Part shown: piece by piece, positions 43,168-53,034 of the stretch
Layout of the letters: each line of letters opens with the position of its first letter
How positions within the stretch are numbered: position 1 is the stretch's first letter
NCBI GenBank assembly: GCA_013388755.1
Contig: JACAEQ010000012.1
Span: 22,562 to 86,561 of the forward strand
DNA from: Chloroflexota bacterium
GTDB lineage: Bacteria; Chloroflexota; Chloroflexia; Chloroflexales; Roseiflexaceae
DNA length: 64,000 nt
Direction: 5' to 3'
Position numbers and translations under genes: made by a program
Notes under the pieces: model-generated
The model's database searches: none
Told to the model about the DNA's origin: nothing
Seen by the model: the letters and a program-made list of their open reading frames with translations, nothing else

Positions 43168-45540
43168 CTATCGGTGTTTCATCGTCTCTTCCAGCTGCCC
43201 CTCAACCTCAACCGTCGGAGATCTGACCGGAGCGGCAGTGGTACCGTCGTGACCGGGCAGCAACTTGAGCAAGGCATAGATTCCGATCGCTGCCACGCCA
43301 AGCACCGTAATCTCGCCCATCGTGTCGAAGCCACGGAAATCAACCAGGATCACATTCACAATATTGCGCCCATTGGCCAGCGGCTGGCTGTTCTCCGCCA
43401 TATACTGGCTCAACCGCGACTCCGCCGGCGATGCAAGTGCGACCAGTGTGAGCAGCATCATGAGCGTTCCACCCGCAATTGCCAGCGCGCCCGAACGCAG
43501 ATGTGCACCCGTATCCGATAACCTGGCAAAGCGGGGCAGGCGATACACCACCAGTACAAACAGGATGGCGCTGAGCGTCTCGATGGCAAACTGGGTCATC
43601 GCAAGATCCGGGCCGCCAAACAGCAGGAACACGAGCGCAATGCTGTATCCCACGAAACCGAGACCGACGATTGCTGCCAGGCGCGACGTTGCCCGAATAA
43701 CAAAGCCCGTTGCCACCAGCATGACCAGCGCGAGAATGAGTTCGTACACCCGTACATCCGCCCAGCCCGCCGGTATGGTGACTGCGACCCGGCCAGCAAC
43801 CAGCGCGAAGCTGGCCAGCGCCAGCACCATGGCGATAATCAACCCGATATACGAACGCAGATAGCCATTCTGAAGCATGCGCGTCTGCCAGCCGGCGACT
43901 GCAAGCATGCCATCAACCGAACGTTGATACCAGGTTTCCGGTCCCCAGGCGGCGAGGGGCGCCAGTGCCGCAGCAATGCGCGCAAAGGCACCGCGCGCCA
44001 CATACAGGCCGCCACCTACCACGACGGTAAACGCGCTGAGCACCAGCGCCTGTCCAGCAGCTCCCTCGATGCCCGCCCACAAGAGTAATTCAACCTCTTT
44101 CGTTTTACCGATCACCGCCCCTGTTGCCGGACCGATCAACGTATTAGCGATCGACGTTGACAACAGGCCGATTGCAAGGCCGGACACCGCCAGCGCAACG
44201 GGGCCGAGCCACATACTCAGCGGCGCCTCGTGGGCATGCTCTGGTGTATGCGCCGGCGCGCCAAGGAACACCTTGAGCGACACCAATCCGGCAGCCGCGA
44301 CGGTCAACATGTTCGTCAGGAGCGCCGCGATGATCAGGATTGGTTCCTCCAGGCTGGCCTTGTATTGCACCTCTTTGGCGATGAACCCGAACATAGGCGG
44401 CAGGCCAGCCATCGAAACCGCCGCCAGCATCGCCGCCGCAGCGGTAACCGGCATGGCAGCGCGCAGACCACTCAACTGTGAAATATCACGTGTGCCGGTT
44501 TCGTGATCGATCGAGCCGGCAACCTGAAACAGCGCACCTTTGTAGAGCGCGTGGCTCAATGTAAAGACCATCGCCGCCTTGAGCGCATCATCAGTACCGA
44601 TCCCGATCAGCGTCACCAGTGTACCAAGGGCGCTCACTGTGGTATAGGCCAGGATACGCTTCAGATCCGTCTGTTGCACTGCCAGGAACGCACCAACCAG
44701 CATCGTCGCCCCGCCAAAGCCGGTCAGCAATAATTGCCAGGCTTCCGTGCCTCCCAGCACCGGGTTGAGCCGGGCCAGCAGGAAGACCCCGGCCTTGACC
44801 ATGGTCGCCGAGTGGAGATACGAACTGACCGGTGTTGGCGCCTCCATAGCACCAGGCAACCAGAAATGAAACGGCACCTGAGCCGACTTGGTGAATGCGC
44901 CCAGCAGAACCAGCCCCAGAATGCCGCCATACAACGGATGAGCGCGCACCACATCGCCCTGCTTCAGCATGTCGCTGATCTCGAGTGACCCGGCAACCTG
45001 GCCAAGGAGCAACACCCCGGCAAGCAGCGCCAGGCCGCCAATACCGGTCACCAGCATGCTCTGCAGCGCAGCTTTGCGCGCTTTCTCATATTCGTGCTTG
45101 TACCCGATCAGCAGATAGGAACTGACCGTCGTCAGCTCCCAGAAGACAAACAGGCCGATCAGGTTGTCGGACGTAACCACACCGAGCATGGCCGCCATAA
45201 AAATCAGCAGTAGCGCCAGCATCCGCCCCAGCATCGGATCGCCCGCCAGGTAGCCTCCAGCATAGATCATGACCAGCGTACCGATACCAGTGATCAGCAG
45301 CGCAAACAGAATGCTCAGGCCGTCAATCCGGAACGAGAGATTCACACCAAGACCAGGCAACCATGCATAACTGGAGCGCAGCACCTCGCCACCAGCCACG
45401 AGCGGCGCAAGACTCGCAAAATAGATGAACAACGCGAGTGGGACAAGCGCCGCAATCCAGCCTGCGCGTCGTGGCACAAGCCAGTGAACCATGGGAGCCA
45501 CAATTGAAGCGCCAAATCCTGAAAGAACTGCAGCAAGCAT
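43168..45540 (-). CDS. mrpA: Na+/H+ antiporter subunit MrpA
   Basis: 790 residues, about twenty helices; the large NuoL-like subunit with the extra C-terminal part (DUF4040/MbhE-like) usual for MrpA. Conserved Glu in [15 protein letters not shown] (about residue 134), Lys in [17 protein letters not shown], and [23 protein letters not shown] are visible. First gene of the seven-gene operon, which exchanges cytoplasmic Na+ for H+ and supports salt and alkali tolerance. The order A-B-C-D-E-F-G is that of the classical mrp operon. Confidence 0.96.
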   Translation of the reverse strand: MLAAVLSGFGASIVAPMVHWLVPRRAGWIAALVPLALFIYFASLAPLVAGGEVLRSSYAWLPGLGVNLSFRIDGLSILFALLITGIGTLVMIYAGGYLAGDPMLGRMLALLLIFMAAMLGVVTSDNLIGLFVFWELTTVSSYLLIGYKHEYEKARKAALQSMLVTGIGGLALLAGVLLLGQVAGSLEISDMLKQGDVVRAHPLYGGILGLVLLGAFTKSAQVPFHFWLPGAMEAPTPVSSYLHSATMVKAGVFLLARLNPVLGGTEAWQLLLTGFGGATMLVGAFLAVQQTDLKRILAYTTVSALGTLVTLIGIGTDDALKAAMVFTLSHALYKGALFQVAGSIDHETGTRDISQLSGLRAAMPVTAAAAMLAAVSMAGLPPMFGFIAKEVQYKASLEEPILIIAALLTNMLTVAAAGLVSLKVFLGAPAHTPEHAHEAPLSMWLGPVALAVSGLAIGLLSTSIANTLIGPATGAVIGKTKEVELLLWAGIEGAAGQALVLSAFTVVVGGGLYVARGAFARIAAALAPLAAWGPETWYQRSVDGMLAVAGWQTRMLQNGYLRSYIGLIIAMVLALASFALVAGRVAVTIPAGWADVRVYELILALVMLVATGFVIRATSRLAAIVGLGFVGYSIALVFLLFGGPDLAMTQFAIETLSAILFVLVVYRLPRFARLSDTGAHLRSGALAIAGGTLMMLLTLVALASPAESRLSQYMAENSQPLANGRNIVNVILVDFRGFDTMGEITVLGVAAIGIYALLKLLPGHDGTTAAPVRSPTVEVEGQLEETMKHR

Positions 45541-45614
45541 TGGCCATTACTCAGAAACAGCACGGGGCCCGAAGCGCACTGCCCGCCCCGGCCCCGCTAT
45601 CTTCAACACGATAC

Positions 45615-45623
45615 AGTATACCA
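45615..45623 (-). promoter_or_regulatory. Extended -10 promoter of the mrp operon
   Basis: On the minus strand: TGG-TATACT, with the start about 68 bases before mrpA. Confidence 0.6.
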
Positions 45624-45826
45624 TCGTTCCGGCATCACGCGGCAGGGTACTCCTTCCCTGTAGCGCCACAGGCTTTTCCCCCGGCACGGGATATGCTGGC
45701 ATCCGATACGGATGGCAGGTTGCGCTCATGCCATGATATTCACGTACTACGCACCTGACGACCGTATGGATGGTGCGCGGTGAACTGGCCGGTTGTGCAA
45801 CTGCAACAATACACCAGGAATTGTTA

Positions 45827-45877
45827 ATTGACCAGTCAATCAACTACGCGTAGAATGTTATTTGATCGAACAATCAA
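45827..45877 (+). promoter_or_regulatory. Operator-like inverted repeats upstream of the TetR gene
   Basis: ATTGAC-CA-GTCAAT (45827-45840) has the form of many TetR/AcrR operators. It is followed by the palindrome CTACGCGTAG (45844-45853) and TTGAT...ATCAA (45862-45877). The cluster lies about 355-405 bases before the TetR start, with a family C repeat in between. Confidence 0.6.
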
Positions 45878-45949
45878 TCGCCAGAGATTTGCGGCGATCG
45901 TGTTCCTGGCTGGAATGAGCCTGCGGCAGCGACTCCACATCGCGTGTCA

Positions 45950-46125
45950 ATGACTGGAGGTACGCGGTCACGCGCGCAATCGGCCAGCCGGGCGCATGCC
46001 AGTGCCCGCCCGCCGGCGGAACGGCGTTCTTTTCCACGTTGCGACCGCCTTCCCGCCGCCGGATGGTTGACCCTGGAGGGCGTGCCGCCCGCCAGGCCAC
46101 CCTGCTGGTACACCACCGCATACGT
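45950..46125 (-). repeat. Family C dispersed repeat, inverted copy
   Basis: Its reverse complement matches 56868-57037 closely along about 170 bases (shared blocks CCAGCAGGGTGGCCTGG, CATCCGGCGGCGGGAAGGC, TGGCCGATTGCGCGCGTGAC). It is flanked on both sides by GTCAATGAC. It separates the operator cluster at 45827 from the TetR gene. Confidence 0.7.
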
Positions 46126-46231
46126 CGTGTCAATGACACGAGTTACACGGTCGCGCTCAAGGAACACGCTGCCGCAGGCAAGAACAACGCGGGGTCGCGC
46201 CACCGCACATCTCGTGCCATTGAGGGCCATC

Positions 46232-46867
46232 ATGACCGCACCAGATCAGACCGAAAGCAGTGATCGGCGGCGCCAGATCATGGAAGCGGCGCTGAAGGTC
46301 TTCAGCACCAGAGGGTTCCAGGGGGCGACGAACAAGGATATTGCTGAAGCGGCCGGCGGCATTTCGCCTGGATTGATCTACCACTATTTCAAAGACAAGC
46401 AGGATCTCTTCTTTTCGCTCCTACGTGAACAGGGCCGGCTCATACAGCTTGCTGATGATCCGCAGCAATTGATGAGCCTGCCGCCGCGCGAAGGCCTGAC
46501 GCTGATTGGCCATTCGTACCTGGGAATGCTGGACGCCCCGGAAAACGTGGCGATTTTTCGCATTATTCTGACCGAAACACTGCGCTTCCCGGAAGTCGCC
46601 GATATGATCCGGCAAACCATCGTTGACCGGGTGTTTCGTGTGCTGCGGGCATACCTTCAGCACCAGATTGACCAGGGGCACATCCGCCCGCACGATACGT
46701 CGCTCGGAGTGCGCGCCTTCCTGGGAAGCATCGTCATCAACGTGATTGCGCGTGAGGTGTTGCGCCAGCCGGAGGCATTGAACACAACCAATGATCAGAT
46801 CGTCGCCATGGCCGTCGAGATCTTTCTTCACGGGTTGAGCCGTGTGGGAGGACCCCCTGATGTTTGA
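46232..46867 (+). CDS. TetR/AcrR family transcriptional regulator
   Basis: 211 residues. N-terminal HTH: RRRQIMEAALKVFSTRGFQGATNKDIAEAAGGISPGLIYHYFKDKQDLFFSLL, the standard TetR DNA-binding helices. The helical ligand domain follows (TetR C-terminal, AcrR-like). The frame is open upstream, but that part is family C repeat; ATG 46232 follows GAGGG by six bases and starts seven or more residues before the HTH as usual. It overlaps the permease gene by eight bases, so it is first gene of the exporter operon and a likely autorepressor. Confidence 0.92.
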   Translation: MTAPDQTESSDRRRQIMEAALKVFSTRGFQGATNKDIAEAAGGISPGLIYHYFKDKQDLFFSLLREQGRLIQLADDPQQLMSLPPREGLTLIGHSYLGMLDAPENVAIFRIILTETLRFPEVADMIRQTIVDRVFRVLRAYLQHQIDQGHIRPHDTSLGVRAFLGSIVINVIAREVLRQPEALNTTNDQIVAMAVEIFLHGLSRVGGPPDV

Positions 46868-47990
46868 TCGTCTATGGCCGGTGATGCGCAAAGAGTTTAT
46901 TCACATCCGGCGCGACCCCCGCACCTTGATCGTGATGTTTGTCGCGCCGTTACTGCAGCTGATCTTGCTGGGGTATGCTGCCACAACTGATGTACGCAAC
47001 GTACCACTGGCCATTTTCGACCAGGATCGCACCCCGGCGAGTCGCGACCTGGTGAGCGCCTTTGTTGCGTCTCGTCAGTTTGCGGTCTCACACTATGTTG
47101 GCAGTGAGCGCGAACTGGCGATGCTGATCGATGGCAGCCAGGCGCGCGCCGGCCTGGTGATCCCGCCCGGCTATGCTGCCGACCTGGCCGGCCGGCATGG
47201 CGCGCAGGTTGTTTTCGTGCTGGATGGATCAGATCCATCCGTGGCCGGGTCTTCCCTCTCAGCGGCACGACTGATCGGCCAGGCGAAATCCGTCAGTATT
47301 CAGCAGGCACATCTGGAACGGCGCGGTCAGGCCGCAGCGCTGGTGCCGCCGCTGGAGGTGCGAACACGCGTCTGGTACAACCCGGATATGACCAGCGCCG
47401 TCTTCATGGTGCCTGGCCTGATCGGGCTGGTACTTCAGATGCAGGCGACACTATTGACATCGTCGGCGATCGTGCGTGAGCGCGAGCGTGGAACGATCGA
47501 GCAACTGATCATCACTCCCATCCGGCCGTATGAGCTGATTATCGGCAAAATTATGCCATATGCGCTGGTTGCGCTCCTCATCACGGTAGAAGTGCTGTTC
47601 CTGGGTACATTCTGGTTTGGCGTGCCGATCAAGGGCAATGTGGCTCTGTTGATGTTGATCTCTTGCCTGTTCCTGGTCTCGACGCTCTCGATCGGGCTGC
47701 TGATCTCGACGGTGGCCAACACGCAACAGGAAGCCTTTCTGTTGACCTTCCTGACCTTACTGCCATCGGTCTTCCTGTCCGGCTTCATCTACCCGATCGC
47801 TGCGATGCCACTGGTACTGCAATTCGTGAGCGGTATCATTCCGCTGACCTATTACCTGGTGGTCGTGCGCGGCATCGTCATTAAGGGAGTCGATGCCCCG
47901 GTATTGCTGCCACAGATCGGCGCACTGGCGTTGTTCGGCCTGATCCTCATCGCCGCAGCATCAGCGCGGTTCCGCAAACGGCTTGACTGA
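46860..47990 (+). CDS. ABC-2 type exporter permease
   Basis: 376 residues, YhhJ/YbhR-type: one N-terminal helix (LIVMFVAPLLQLILLGYAATT), a large outer domain, then five helices from residue about 180. The conserved REREEGT-like motif is present as VRERERGTIEQLIITPIRPYELIIGKI. ATG 46860 has GGGAGG eight bases upstream. It acts with the two ATPases and the HlyD adaptor; only one permease is encoded here, so a homodimer is likely. Confidence 0.92.
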   Translation: MFDRLWPVMRKEFIHIRRDPRTLIVMFVAPLLQLILLGYAATTDVRNVPLAIFDQDRTPASRDLVSAFVASRQFAVSHYVGSERELAMLIDGSQARAGLVIPPGYAADLAGRHGAQVVFVLDGSDPSVAGSSLSAARLIGQAKSVSIQQAHLERRGQAAALVPPLEVRTRVWYNPDMTSAVFMVPGLIGLVLQMQATLLTSSAIVRERERGTIEQLIITPIRPYELIIGKIMPYALVALLITVEVLFLGTFWFGVPIKGNVALLMLISCLFLVSTLSIGLLISTVANTQQEAFLLTFLTLLPSVFLSGFIYPIAAMPLVLQFVSGIIPLTYYLVVVRGIVIKGVDAPVLLPQIGALALFGLILIAAASARFRKRLD

Positions 47991-48015
47991 ACCATTCTAG
48001 CGTTGGGAGGCGACA

Positions 48016-49653
48016 ATGCACCAGCGTGCGCGAGTTATCATTCCGGCGCTCCTGATCGTGGCGCTGGCCAGCGGCGGGTACTGGTGGTATCAGCGTGATA
48101 TCGAGGCAACGCATGGCCAGCTGAGCGGCTCTGGAACAATCGAGGCCGAAGAGGTGCTGGTCACGGCCGAAATCGCCGGGCGCGTGCAACAATTGCTGGT
48201 TGACGAAGGGCAGGAGGTGAGCGCCGGCCAGCGACTGGCGCTGCTCGATACTGCCCTGCTGGAAGCGCAACTTGACCAGGCAACCGCAGCGGTCGCCGCG
48301 GCAGAGGCCAGCCTGGCGCAACTCCGCGCCGGTACGCGCAGCGAGGAAATCGCCATTGCCGAAGCGCAGGTGGCTCAGGCTGAAGCTGCGGCTGAGGGCG
48401 CCGCCCTGGCATACGAAAACGCGCTGGCGGTGCTGAATAATCCTCAGGAGCTCGACATCCAGCTGGCGCAGGCGCGCGCCGGGCGCGACTCGGCATTGCG
48501 CGCGCTGGAGAAGGTGCGCGCCGGTACCCGCCGCGAGGATATCGATGCGGCGCGCGCCTCATTCGCGCTGGCGCAGGAGAACCTGCAGGCCGTTCGCGAC
48601 CGCCTCTCCGCTGCCAAGACGCAGGCCGAGGCCCAGGTGCAACAGGCCGCCCTGGCGCTGACCCAGGCCCAGGCACGCTATGCCCAGGCAAAGTTCAACT
48701 GGGAATATGTGCAGGACACTGGCAAGGATGCGATTGCGCCCAATGTGACGATCAGCACGGCAACCGGCCTGCAGCGCCTGCCGAACACGGTCAGCGATGG
48801 TGTGCGCGAGAATTACTATGCGCAGTTTGTCCAGGCTGAAGCGGCGCTGCGGCAGGCCGAGACGGCCGTCGACCAGGCGCTGGTGAACGCCGAGAGTGCG
48901 CGCCAGGCGGAAGCCGCCGGCGTGCGCCAGGCGGAACAGCAGGTAACCGTTGCCGAAGCGGCGCTGGTAAAAGCCGAAACCGGGCCGACGCGTCAGGATA
49001 TTGCCGCCGCTGAAACGGCCCTCGCAAATGCGCAACGCCTGCTCGATGTCGTTGAAGCAATGCGCGCCAACCCGCAGCAATTAAAGGCGACAGTTGACGC
49101 AGCCCGCACACAGCGCGCGATTGCCGAGGCGCAACTGGCTCAGGCGCGCGCCCGCCTGGACATGGCGCGCAGCGGCGCCCGATCGGAGCAGATCCAGGCG
49201 GCTGAGGCGCAACTGGCCCAGGCGCGCGCAGCCCGGCGCCAGGTCGAAGTAACGCTCGGCAAGGCCATATTGACCGCACCACGTAGCGGTATTATCCTGA
49301 GTCGACCGATCCACCAGGGCGAACAGGTGACACCCGGTACGCCGCTCATGACCATCGGCACACTCGACACGGTGCGCCTGACGGTGTACATTAGCGAAAC
49401 CGATATTGGCCGGGTACGGCTCGGTCAAATAGTTGACGTGACAGTTGACAGTTTCCCTGGCCGCCCGTTTCGTGGCCAGGTGCATTTCATTGCGCAGAGC
49501 GCCGAGTTCACACCACGTAACGTGCAGACGCGTGATGAACGCGCCACGACCGTGTTTGCGGTGCGCGTCGAATTGCCCAATCCTGACCACGCGCTGAAAC
49601 CCGGCATGCCGGCCGACGCGATTCTGCGCGACGATGCACCGGCAGGCGGATAA
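48016..49653 (+). CDS. HlyD/YbhG-type membrane fusion protein
   Basis: 545 residues. One N-terminal anchor (IIPALLIVALASGGYWWY), a lipoyl/barrel-sandwich half (GTIEAEEVLVTAEIAGRVQQLLVDEGQEVSAGQ), then a very long coiled-coil hairpin (about 75-425). The hairpin contains four internal repeats that begin (A/S/T)G(T/A/P)(R/T)(S/R)(E/Q)(E/D/Q)I (AGTRSEEI, AGTRREDI, TGPTRQDI, SGARSEQI). The second lipoyl half and beta barrel follow (ILTAPRSGIILSRPIHQGEQVTPG). Longer than E. coli YbhG (332), mainly in the hairpin, which may suit a thick or unusual envelope. Confidence 0.92.
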   Translation: MHQRARVIIPALLIVALASGGYWWYQRDIEATHGQLSGSGTIEAEEVLVTAEIAGRVQQLLVDEGQEVSAGQRLALLDTALLEAQLDQATAAVAAAEASLAQLRAGTRSEEIAIAEAQVAQAEAAAEGAALAYENALAVLNNPQELDIQLAQARAGRDSALRALEKVRAGTRREDIDAARASFALAQENLQAVRDRLSAAKTQAEAQVQQAALALTQAQARYAQAKFNWEYVQDTGKDAIAPNVTISTATGLQRLPNTVSDGVRENYYAQFVQAEAALRQAETAVDQALVNAESARQAEAAGVRQAEQQVTVAEAALVKAETGPTRQDIAAAETALANAQRLLDVVEAMRANPQQLKATVDAARTQRAIAEAQLAQARARLDMARSGARSEQIQAAEAQLAQARAARRQVEVTLGKAILTAPRSGIILSRPIHQGEQVTPGTPLMTIGTLDTVRLTVYISETDIGRVRLGQIVDVTVDSFPGRPFRGQVHFIAQSAEFTPRNVQTRDERATTVFAVRVELPNPDHALKPGMPADAILRDDAPAGG

Positions 49654-49694
49654 CAACAGGATCCGCCCGCCGTTCCGCTCCGGGAGACTCGCTT

Positions 49695-50630
49695 ATGACC
49701 AGGACGCTCGCCATTGAGACCATGGATCTTAGCCGCTCGTTCGGCAAGGTGCATGCCGTTGCCAGCCTGAACCTGGCCGTGCCGGCTGGCCGGATCTACG
49801 GGTTGCTCGGGCCGGACGGCGCGGGTAAGACGACGACGCTACGACTGCTCTGTGGCGCGCTCCGCCCCGATCGTGGCCGTGCGATGGTCGCCGGCCTCGA
49901 CGTTGCGCACGATCCGGAAGGCGTGCGCCGCCGCATCGGCTATATGCCGCAGCACTTCAGCCTCTACGGCGACCTGACCGTGCTTGAGAACCTGCGGTTC
50001 TACGCCGATGCATATGGTGTGCCACAGTCGGAACGCGCGACCTTACTGAGCCGGTTACTCGGCTTCAGTCGCCTGGAGCCGTTTCGCCACCGCCGTGCCG
50101 ATGCATTGTCGGGCGGTATGCGACAGAAACTGTCGCTCGCGTGTACCCTCATCCATCACCCGCAGGCATTGTTGCTTGACGAGCCGACCACCGGCGTCGA
50201 TCCGGTGTCGCGGCGCGAGTTCTGGGATATTCTGCGCGAGGCGGTCAGTGATGGCACCATGACAGTGTTACTCTCTACACCATACATGGATGAGGCGGAG
50301 CGCTGCCACGAGGTGAGTTTCATGCGTGATGGATCGATCCTGGCGCACGGTACGCCGCGCGAACTGCAGCGCTGCGTGCCAGGAACGGTGCTGGAAGTGC
50401 GTGCGGAGCCACGCCAGGTCGCCGAAGCGGCGCTCCGCGGCATCCCCGGCGTGCACGACGTCCAGGTATTTGGCGACCGGTTGCATGTTGCGGCCGAGCC
50501 GGCGCCCGAACAGGAAACATTGCAGCAGGCGCTGACCAGAGCGGGTGTCACGCTGCATACGTTCCGTCCAGTCACGCCAAGCATGGAAGATGTGTTCATG
50601 TATCTCCAGCGGGAAAGGGAACAGCAATGA
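49695..50630 (+). CDS. ABC exporter ATPase 1
   Basis: 311 residues. Walker A GPDGAGKTTTL (with Asp in place of the usual Asn), signature LSGGMRQKLSLA, Walker B ALLLDEPTTGVDP and a modified H loop (STPYMDEAERC, where the usual His is replaced by Pro). The last 70 residues are the DUF4162-like extension. It corresponds to the first half of the fused E. coli YbhF. It overlaps the Usp gene by four bases. Confidence 0.93.
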   Translation: MTRTLAIETMDLSRSFGKVHAVASLNLAVPAGRIYGLLGPDGAGKTTTLRLLCGALRPDRGRAMVAGLDVAHDPEGVRRRIGYMPQHFSLYGDLTVLENLRFYADAYGVPQSERATLLSRLLGFSRLEPFRHRRADALSGGMRQKLSLACTLIHHPQALLLDEPTTGVDPVSRREFWDILREAVSDGTMTVLLSTPYMDEAERCHEVSFMRDGSILAHGTPRELQRCVPGTVLEVRAEPRQVAEAALRGIPGVHDVQVFGDRLHVAAEPAPEQETLQQALTRAGVTLHTFRPVTPSMEDVFMYLQREREQQ

Positions 50631-51505
50631 CGCGCAAGATTCTTGTACCACTCGATGGATCCGTGACGGCGGAGGCGGTGCTGCCGCATGCCGTCGCGCT
50701 TGCTCGCGCCGCTGGCGACGCGCTATTGCTGCTACGTATCGTGACCCCGGCCGAAATCAGCCAGTCATTGTTCTGGAAGACCACCATCCCGCAAGAATTG
50801 CGCCGCGAATGGACCGAGGCCGTGCTGACACGCGCCAACGTCTACCTTGCCAGTATGGCCGAACGCTTACGCGCCACGGGGGTTCACGTCCTGTTCGATG
50901 TGCAACCTGCCGAAGACGCGGCGGCAGCCATTGTTGCCCGCGCAGGCGGCGAAACAACGATCGGGTTGATCGCCATGACCACCCACGGGTATGGCGGTGC
51001 CCTGCGCTGGGCATTTGGCAGCGTGGCTGGCAAAGTGCTGCACGCCGCGCCAACTCCCCTGCTGGTTGTGCGTTCGAATGGCGGCGCGCGTCTGCCCGCG
51101 CTGGAAGCCAGTTATCGCACACTGTGCGTTCCGCTCGATGGATCGACCCTTGCTGAACAGTCGCTGATCGAAGCAGAACTGCTCGCAACCAGGACCGGCG
51201 CCAGGATCGTGCTGCTCAGCGTCGTCGCTCAACCTGCCGATGAGGCTGCCGATGCGGAGGAGTATATTGGAAGGATCGCGAATCGGTTACGTGCTGACCA
51301 GTTCAAGGTCACCACACACGTTGTAGCAGGTACGCCGGCTGAACAGATTATTCGAGTTGCCGCCGAAGAACAGGCCGACCTGATCATGATGGCGACCCAT
51401 GGACGCACCGGTTTGCAGCAACTCTGGCTTGGCAGCGTTGCAACCCGGGTGGTCCATGGGGCAAACATTCCCGTGCTACTGATACGCGCGCGAAATGGTG
51501 TCTAA
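50627..51505 (+). CDS. Tandem universal stress protein (two UspA domains)
   Basis: 292 residues. Domain 1 starts ILVPLDGSVTAEAVLPHA; domain 2 starts TLCVPLDGSTLAEQSLIEA near residue 157. Both keep the ATP-binding end: GYGGALRWAFGSVAGKVL and GRTGLQQLWLGSVATRVV (G-2x-G-9x-G-S/T). It lies inside the exporter operon between the two ATPase genes, coupled to ATPase 1 by ATGA. Usp genes are not standard members of such operons. Its stop codon TAA runs directly into an R1 repeat. Confidence 0.92.
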   Translation: MTRKILVPLDGSVTAEAVLPHAVALARAAGDALLLLRIVTPAEISQSLFWKTTIPQELRREWTEAVLTRANVYLASMAERLRATGVHVLFDVQPAEDAAAAIVARAGGETTIGLIAMTTHGYGGALRWAFGSVAGKVLHAAPTPLLVVRSNGGARLPALEASYRTLCVPLDGSTLAEQSLIEAELLATRTGARIVLLSVVAQPADEAADAEEYIGRIANRLRADQFKVTTHVVAGTPAEQIIRVAAEEQADLIMMATHGRTGLQQLWLGSVATRVVHGANIPVLLIRARNGV

Positions 51506-51664
51506 GTACCTATCCGAAAACCCATGGGCATGCGGTCAGTGCGCGGAGCGCCAGCGACAGCGTGCAGCGAGCGACGCGTGGCTGAAGCAATCGACCGGTG
51601 CGAGCGGAGATTGCTTCGCTCGCGCTCGCAGTGACATTGACTATCTGGTTTTCGGATAGGCTCT
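51505..51664. repeat. R1 repeat, best-preserved copy
   Basis: 160 bp. Terminal inverted repeats CCTATCCGAAAACC (51509-51522) and GGTTTTCGGATAGG (51647-51660) are perfect over 14 bp. The core is GAAGCAATC and GATTGCTTCGCTCGCGCTCGCA, facing each other. The element begins on the last base of the Usp stop codon. Confidence 0.85.
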
Positions 51665-51669
51665 AAATG

Positions 51670-51700
51670 CAATACTTTTCAAATAACAGGAGTTACGCGG
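51670..51700 (+). repeat. R2 element, left end only
   Basis: CAATACTTTTCAAATAAC matches the R2 terminus. The sequence then departs into GTTACGCGGTCGC, a motif that also lies beside the family C copy at 46140. Confidence 0.5.
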
Positions 51701-51839
51701 TCGCCCGAGTGAGCGACTTGCGGAACCGATCGTCTTGCCTTCGGCAGCGTAGACGTACCTTCTTTTCGCACCACCTTGATCGTGAATACCACGCTGCCGC
51801 AGGCTCTGGCGGAGCCAGGAATACGCCACCGCGTACATT

Positions 51840-51906
51840 GTGAGTCTTCATCAGCCACGCTTCTCCGCGCAATGACAGGCGGCGGAGAGGTTTTCGGATA
51901 GGCACC
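51840..51906. repeat. R1 repeat, right end only
   Basis: TTCTCCGCGCAATGACAGG then GGTTTTCGGATAGGCACC. It ends eight bases before the ATPase 2 start codon and so occupies the place of its ribosome site. Between 51701 and 51839 lies more repeat debris (CACGCTGCCGCAGG, shared with 46165). Confidence 0.6.
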
Positions 51907-51913
51907 TGGCCAT

Positions 51914-52873
51914 ATGACATACCATTACGCGGTCGAAACCGACCGATTGACACGGCGCTTTGGTTCATTCGTGGCAGTCGACGAAGTCTCGCTGCAAGTG
52001 ATGAACGGCGAGGTGTTCGGCTTTCTCGGGCCAAACGGCTCGGGCAAGACCACGACGATTCGCATGTTCTGCGGTCTCCTGATGCCGAGCAGTGGTAGCG
52101 GCCACGTCCTGGGTCTCGACATTGCGCGCGACCAGGAAGCGATCCGTCACCGTATCGGCTATATGTCGCAGAAGTTCAGTCTCTACGGCGATTTGACGGC
52201 ACGCGAGAATCTCACCTTTTACGCCGATGTGTACGGCACGCCACGCGCCGAGCGCGCCGCCCGCATTAACGAATTGCTTGCGGCGGCAGGGTTGCACGCT
52301 CACGACAACCTGTTGACCGCCAACTTACCGGGGGGCTGGCGCCAGCGACTGGCGCTGGCATGCGCGATCGTTCACCGGCCACAGGTATTGTTTCTGGATG
52401 AACCAACCAGCGGCGTCGATCCTGAAGCGCGGCGCGAGTTCTGGGATCTGATCTACGAACTGGCTGCGAGCGGCGTGACCGTCTTCGTCACGACTCATTT
52501 CATGGATGAGGCGGAACACTGCAACCGGATCGGCCTGATGTACGGCGGCAGACTGGTTGCCCTCGATACGCCGATGGCGCTGAAACAGAGGGAACTCGAT
52601 GGTGCAGTGCTCGAGGTGGAGGGTACGCCACAGGAACTGGCACGTCGCACATTGCTGGCGCAGCCCGGCGTGCGAGAGGTCGCACCGCATGGCGCTCGCC
52701 TGCACGTCATTGTTGACGACGCATCACGCCGAGCGCCGGAACTTGTGGCAGCGCTTGCCGCCGCCCACGTCGAAGAACTACACATCGAAGCGATCGACCC
52801 GTCGCTGGAAGACGTGTTCGTTGCGGTTGTGAACCGGCAGCCTGGCCGCAGCGATGCGCACGTCTCCATCTGA
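51914..52873 (+). CDS. ABC exporter ATPase 2
   Basis: 319 residues. Walker A GPNGSGKTTTI, Walker B VLFLDEPTSGVDP and the H loop THFMDEAEHC are intact, but the signature is degenerate (LPGGWRQRLALA in place of LSGGxxQR), suggesting unequal ATPase sites in a heterodimer with ATPase 1. It matches the second half of YbhF. No Shine-Dalgarno is visible; the leader is made of R1/R2 repeat ends. Separation from ATPase 1 by 1.3 kb of Usp and repeats is probably secondary. Confidence 0.9.
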   Translation: MTYHYAVETDRLTRRFGSFVAVDEVSLQVMNGEVFGFLGPNGSGKTTTIRMFCGLLMPSSGSGHVLGLDIARDQEAIRHRIGYMSQKFSLYGDLTARENLTFYADVYGTPRAERAARINELLAAAGLHAHDNLLTANLPGGWRQRLALACAIVHRPQVLFLDEPTSGVDPEARREFWDLIYELAASGVTVFVTTHFMDEAEHCNRIGLMYGGRLVALDTPMALKQRELDGAVLEVEGTPQELARRTLLAQPGVREVAPHGARLHVIVDDASRRAPELVAALAAAHVEELHIEAIDPSLEDVFVAVVNRQPGRSDAHVSI

Positions 52874-53034
52874 ACATCCATGGGTGTGCGGTCATTGCAC
52901 AGAGCATCAGCGACGAACATGTTCCGCCTGTGCGGGGATGCAGCGCGCCTGCCCGCCTGGAGCAGGTCAGGCAGCCACCCCGCAGGCACGGTCTGCTGCA
53001 AACTGAACGCTGCACAGTATCATTACCACGCGCA

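Noticed and set aside
45874..46233. A 119-codon minus-strand frame in the gap before the TetR gene
   Set aside because: It consists of the family C repeat; the other copy of the repeat does not keep the frame free of stops.
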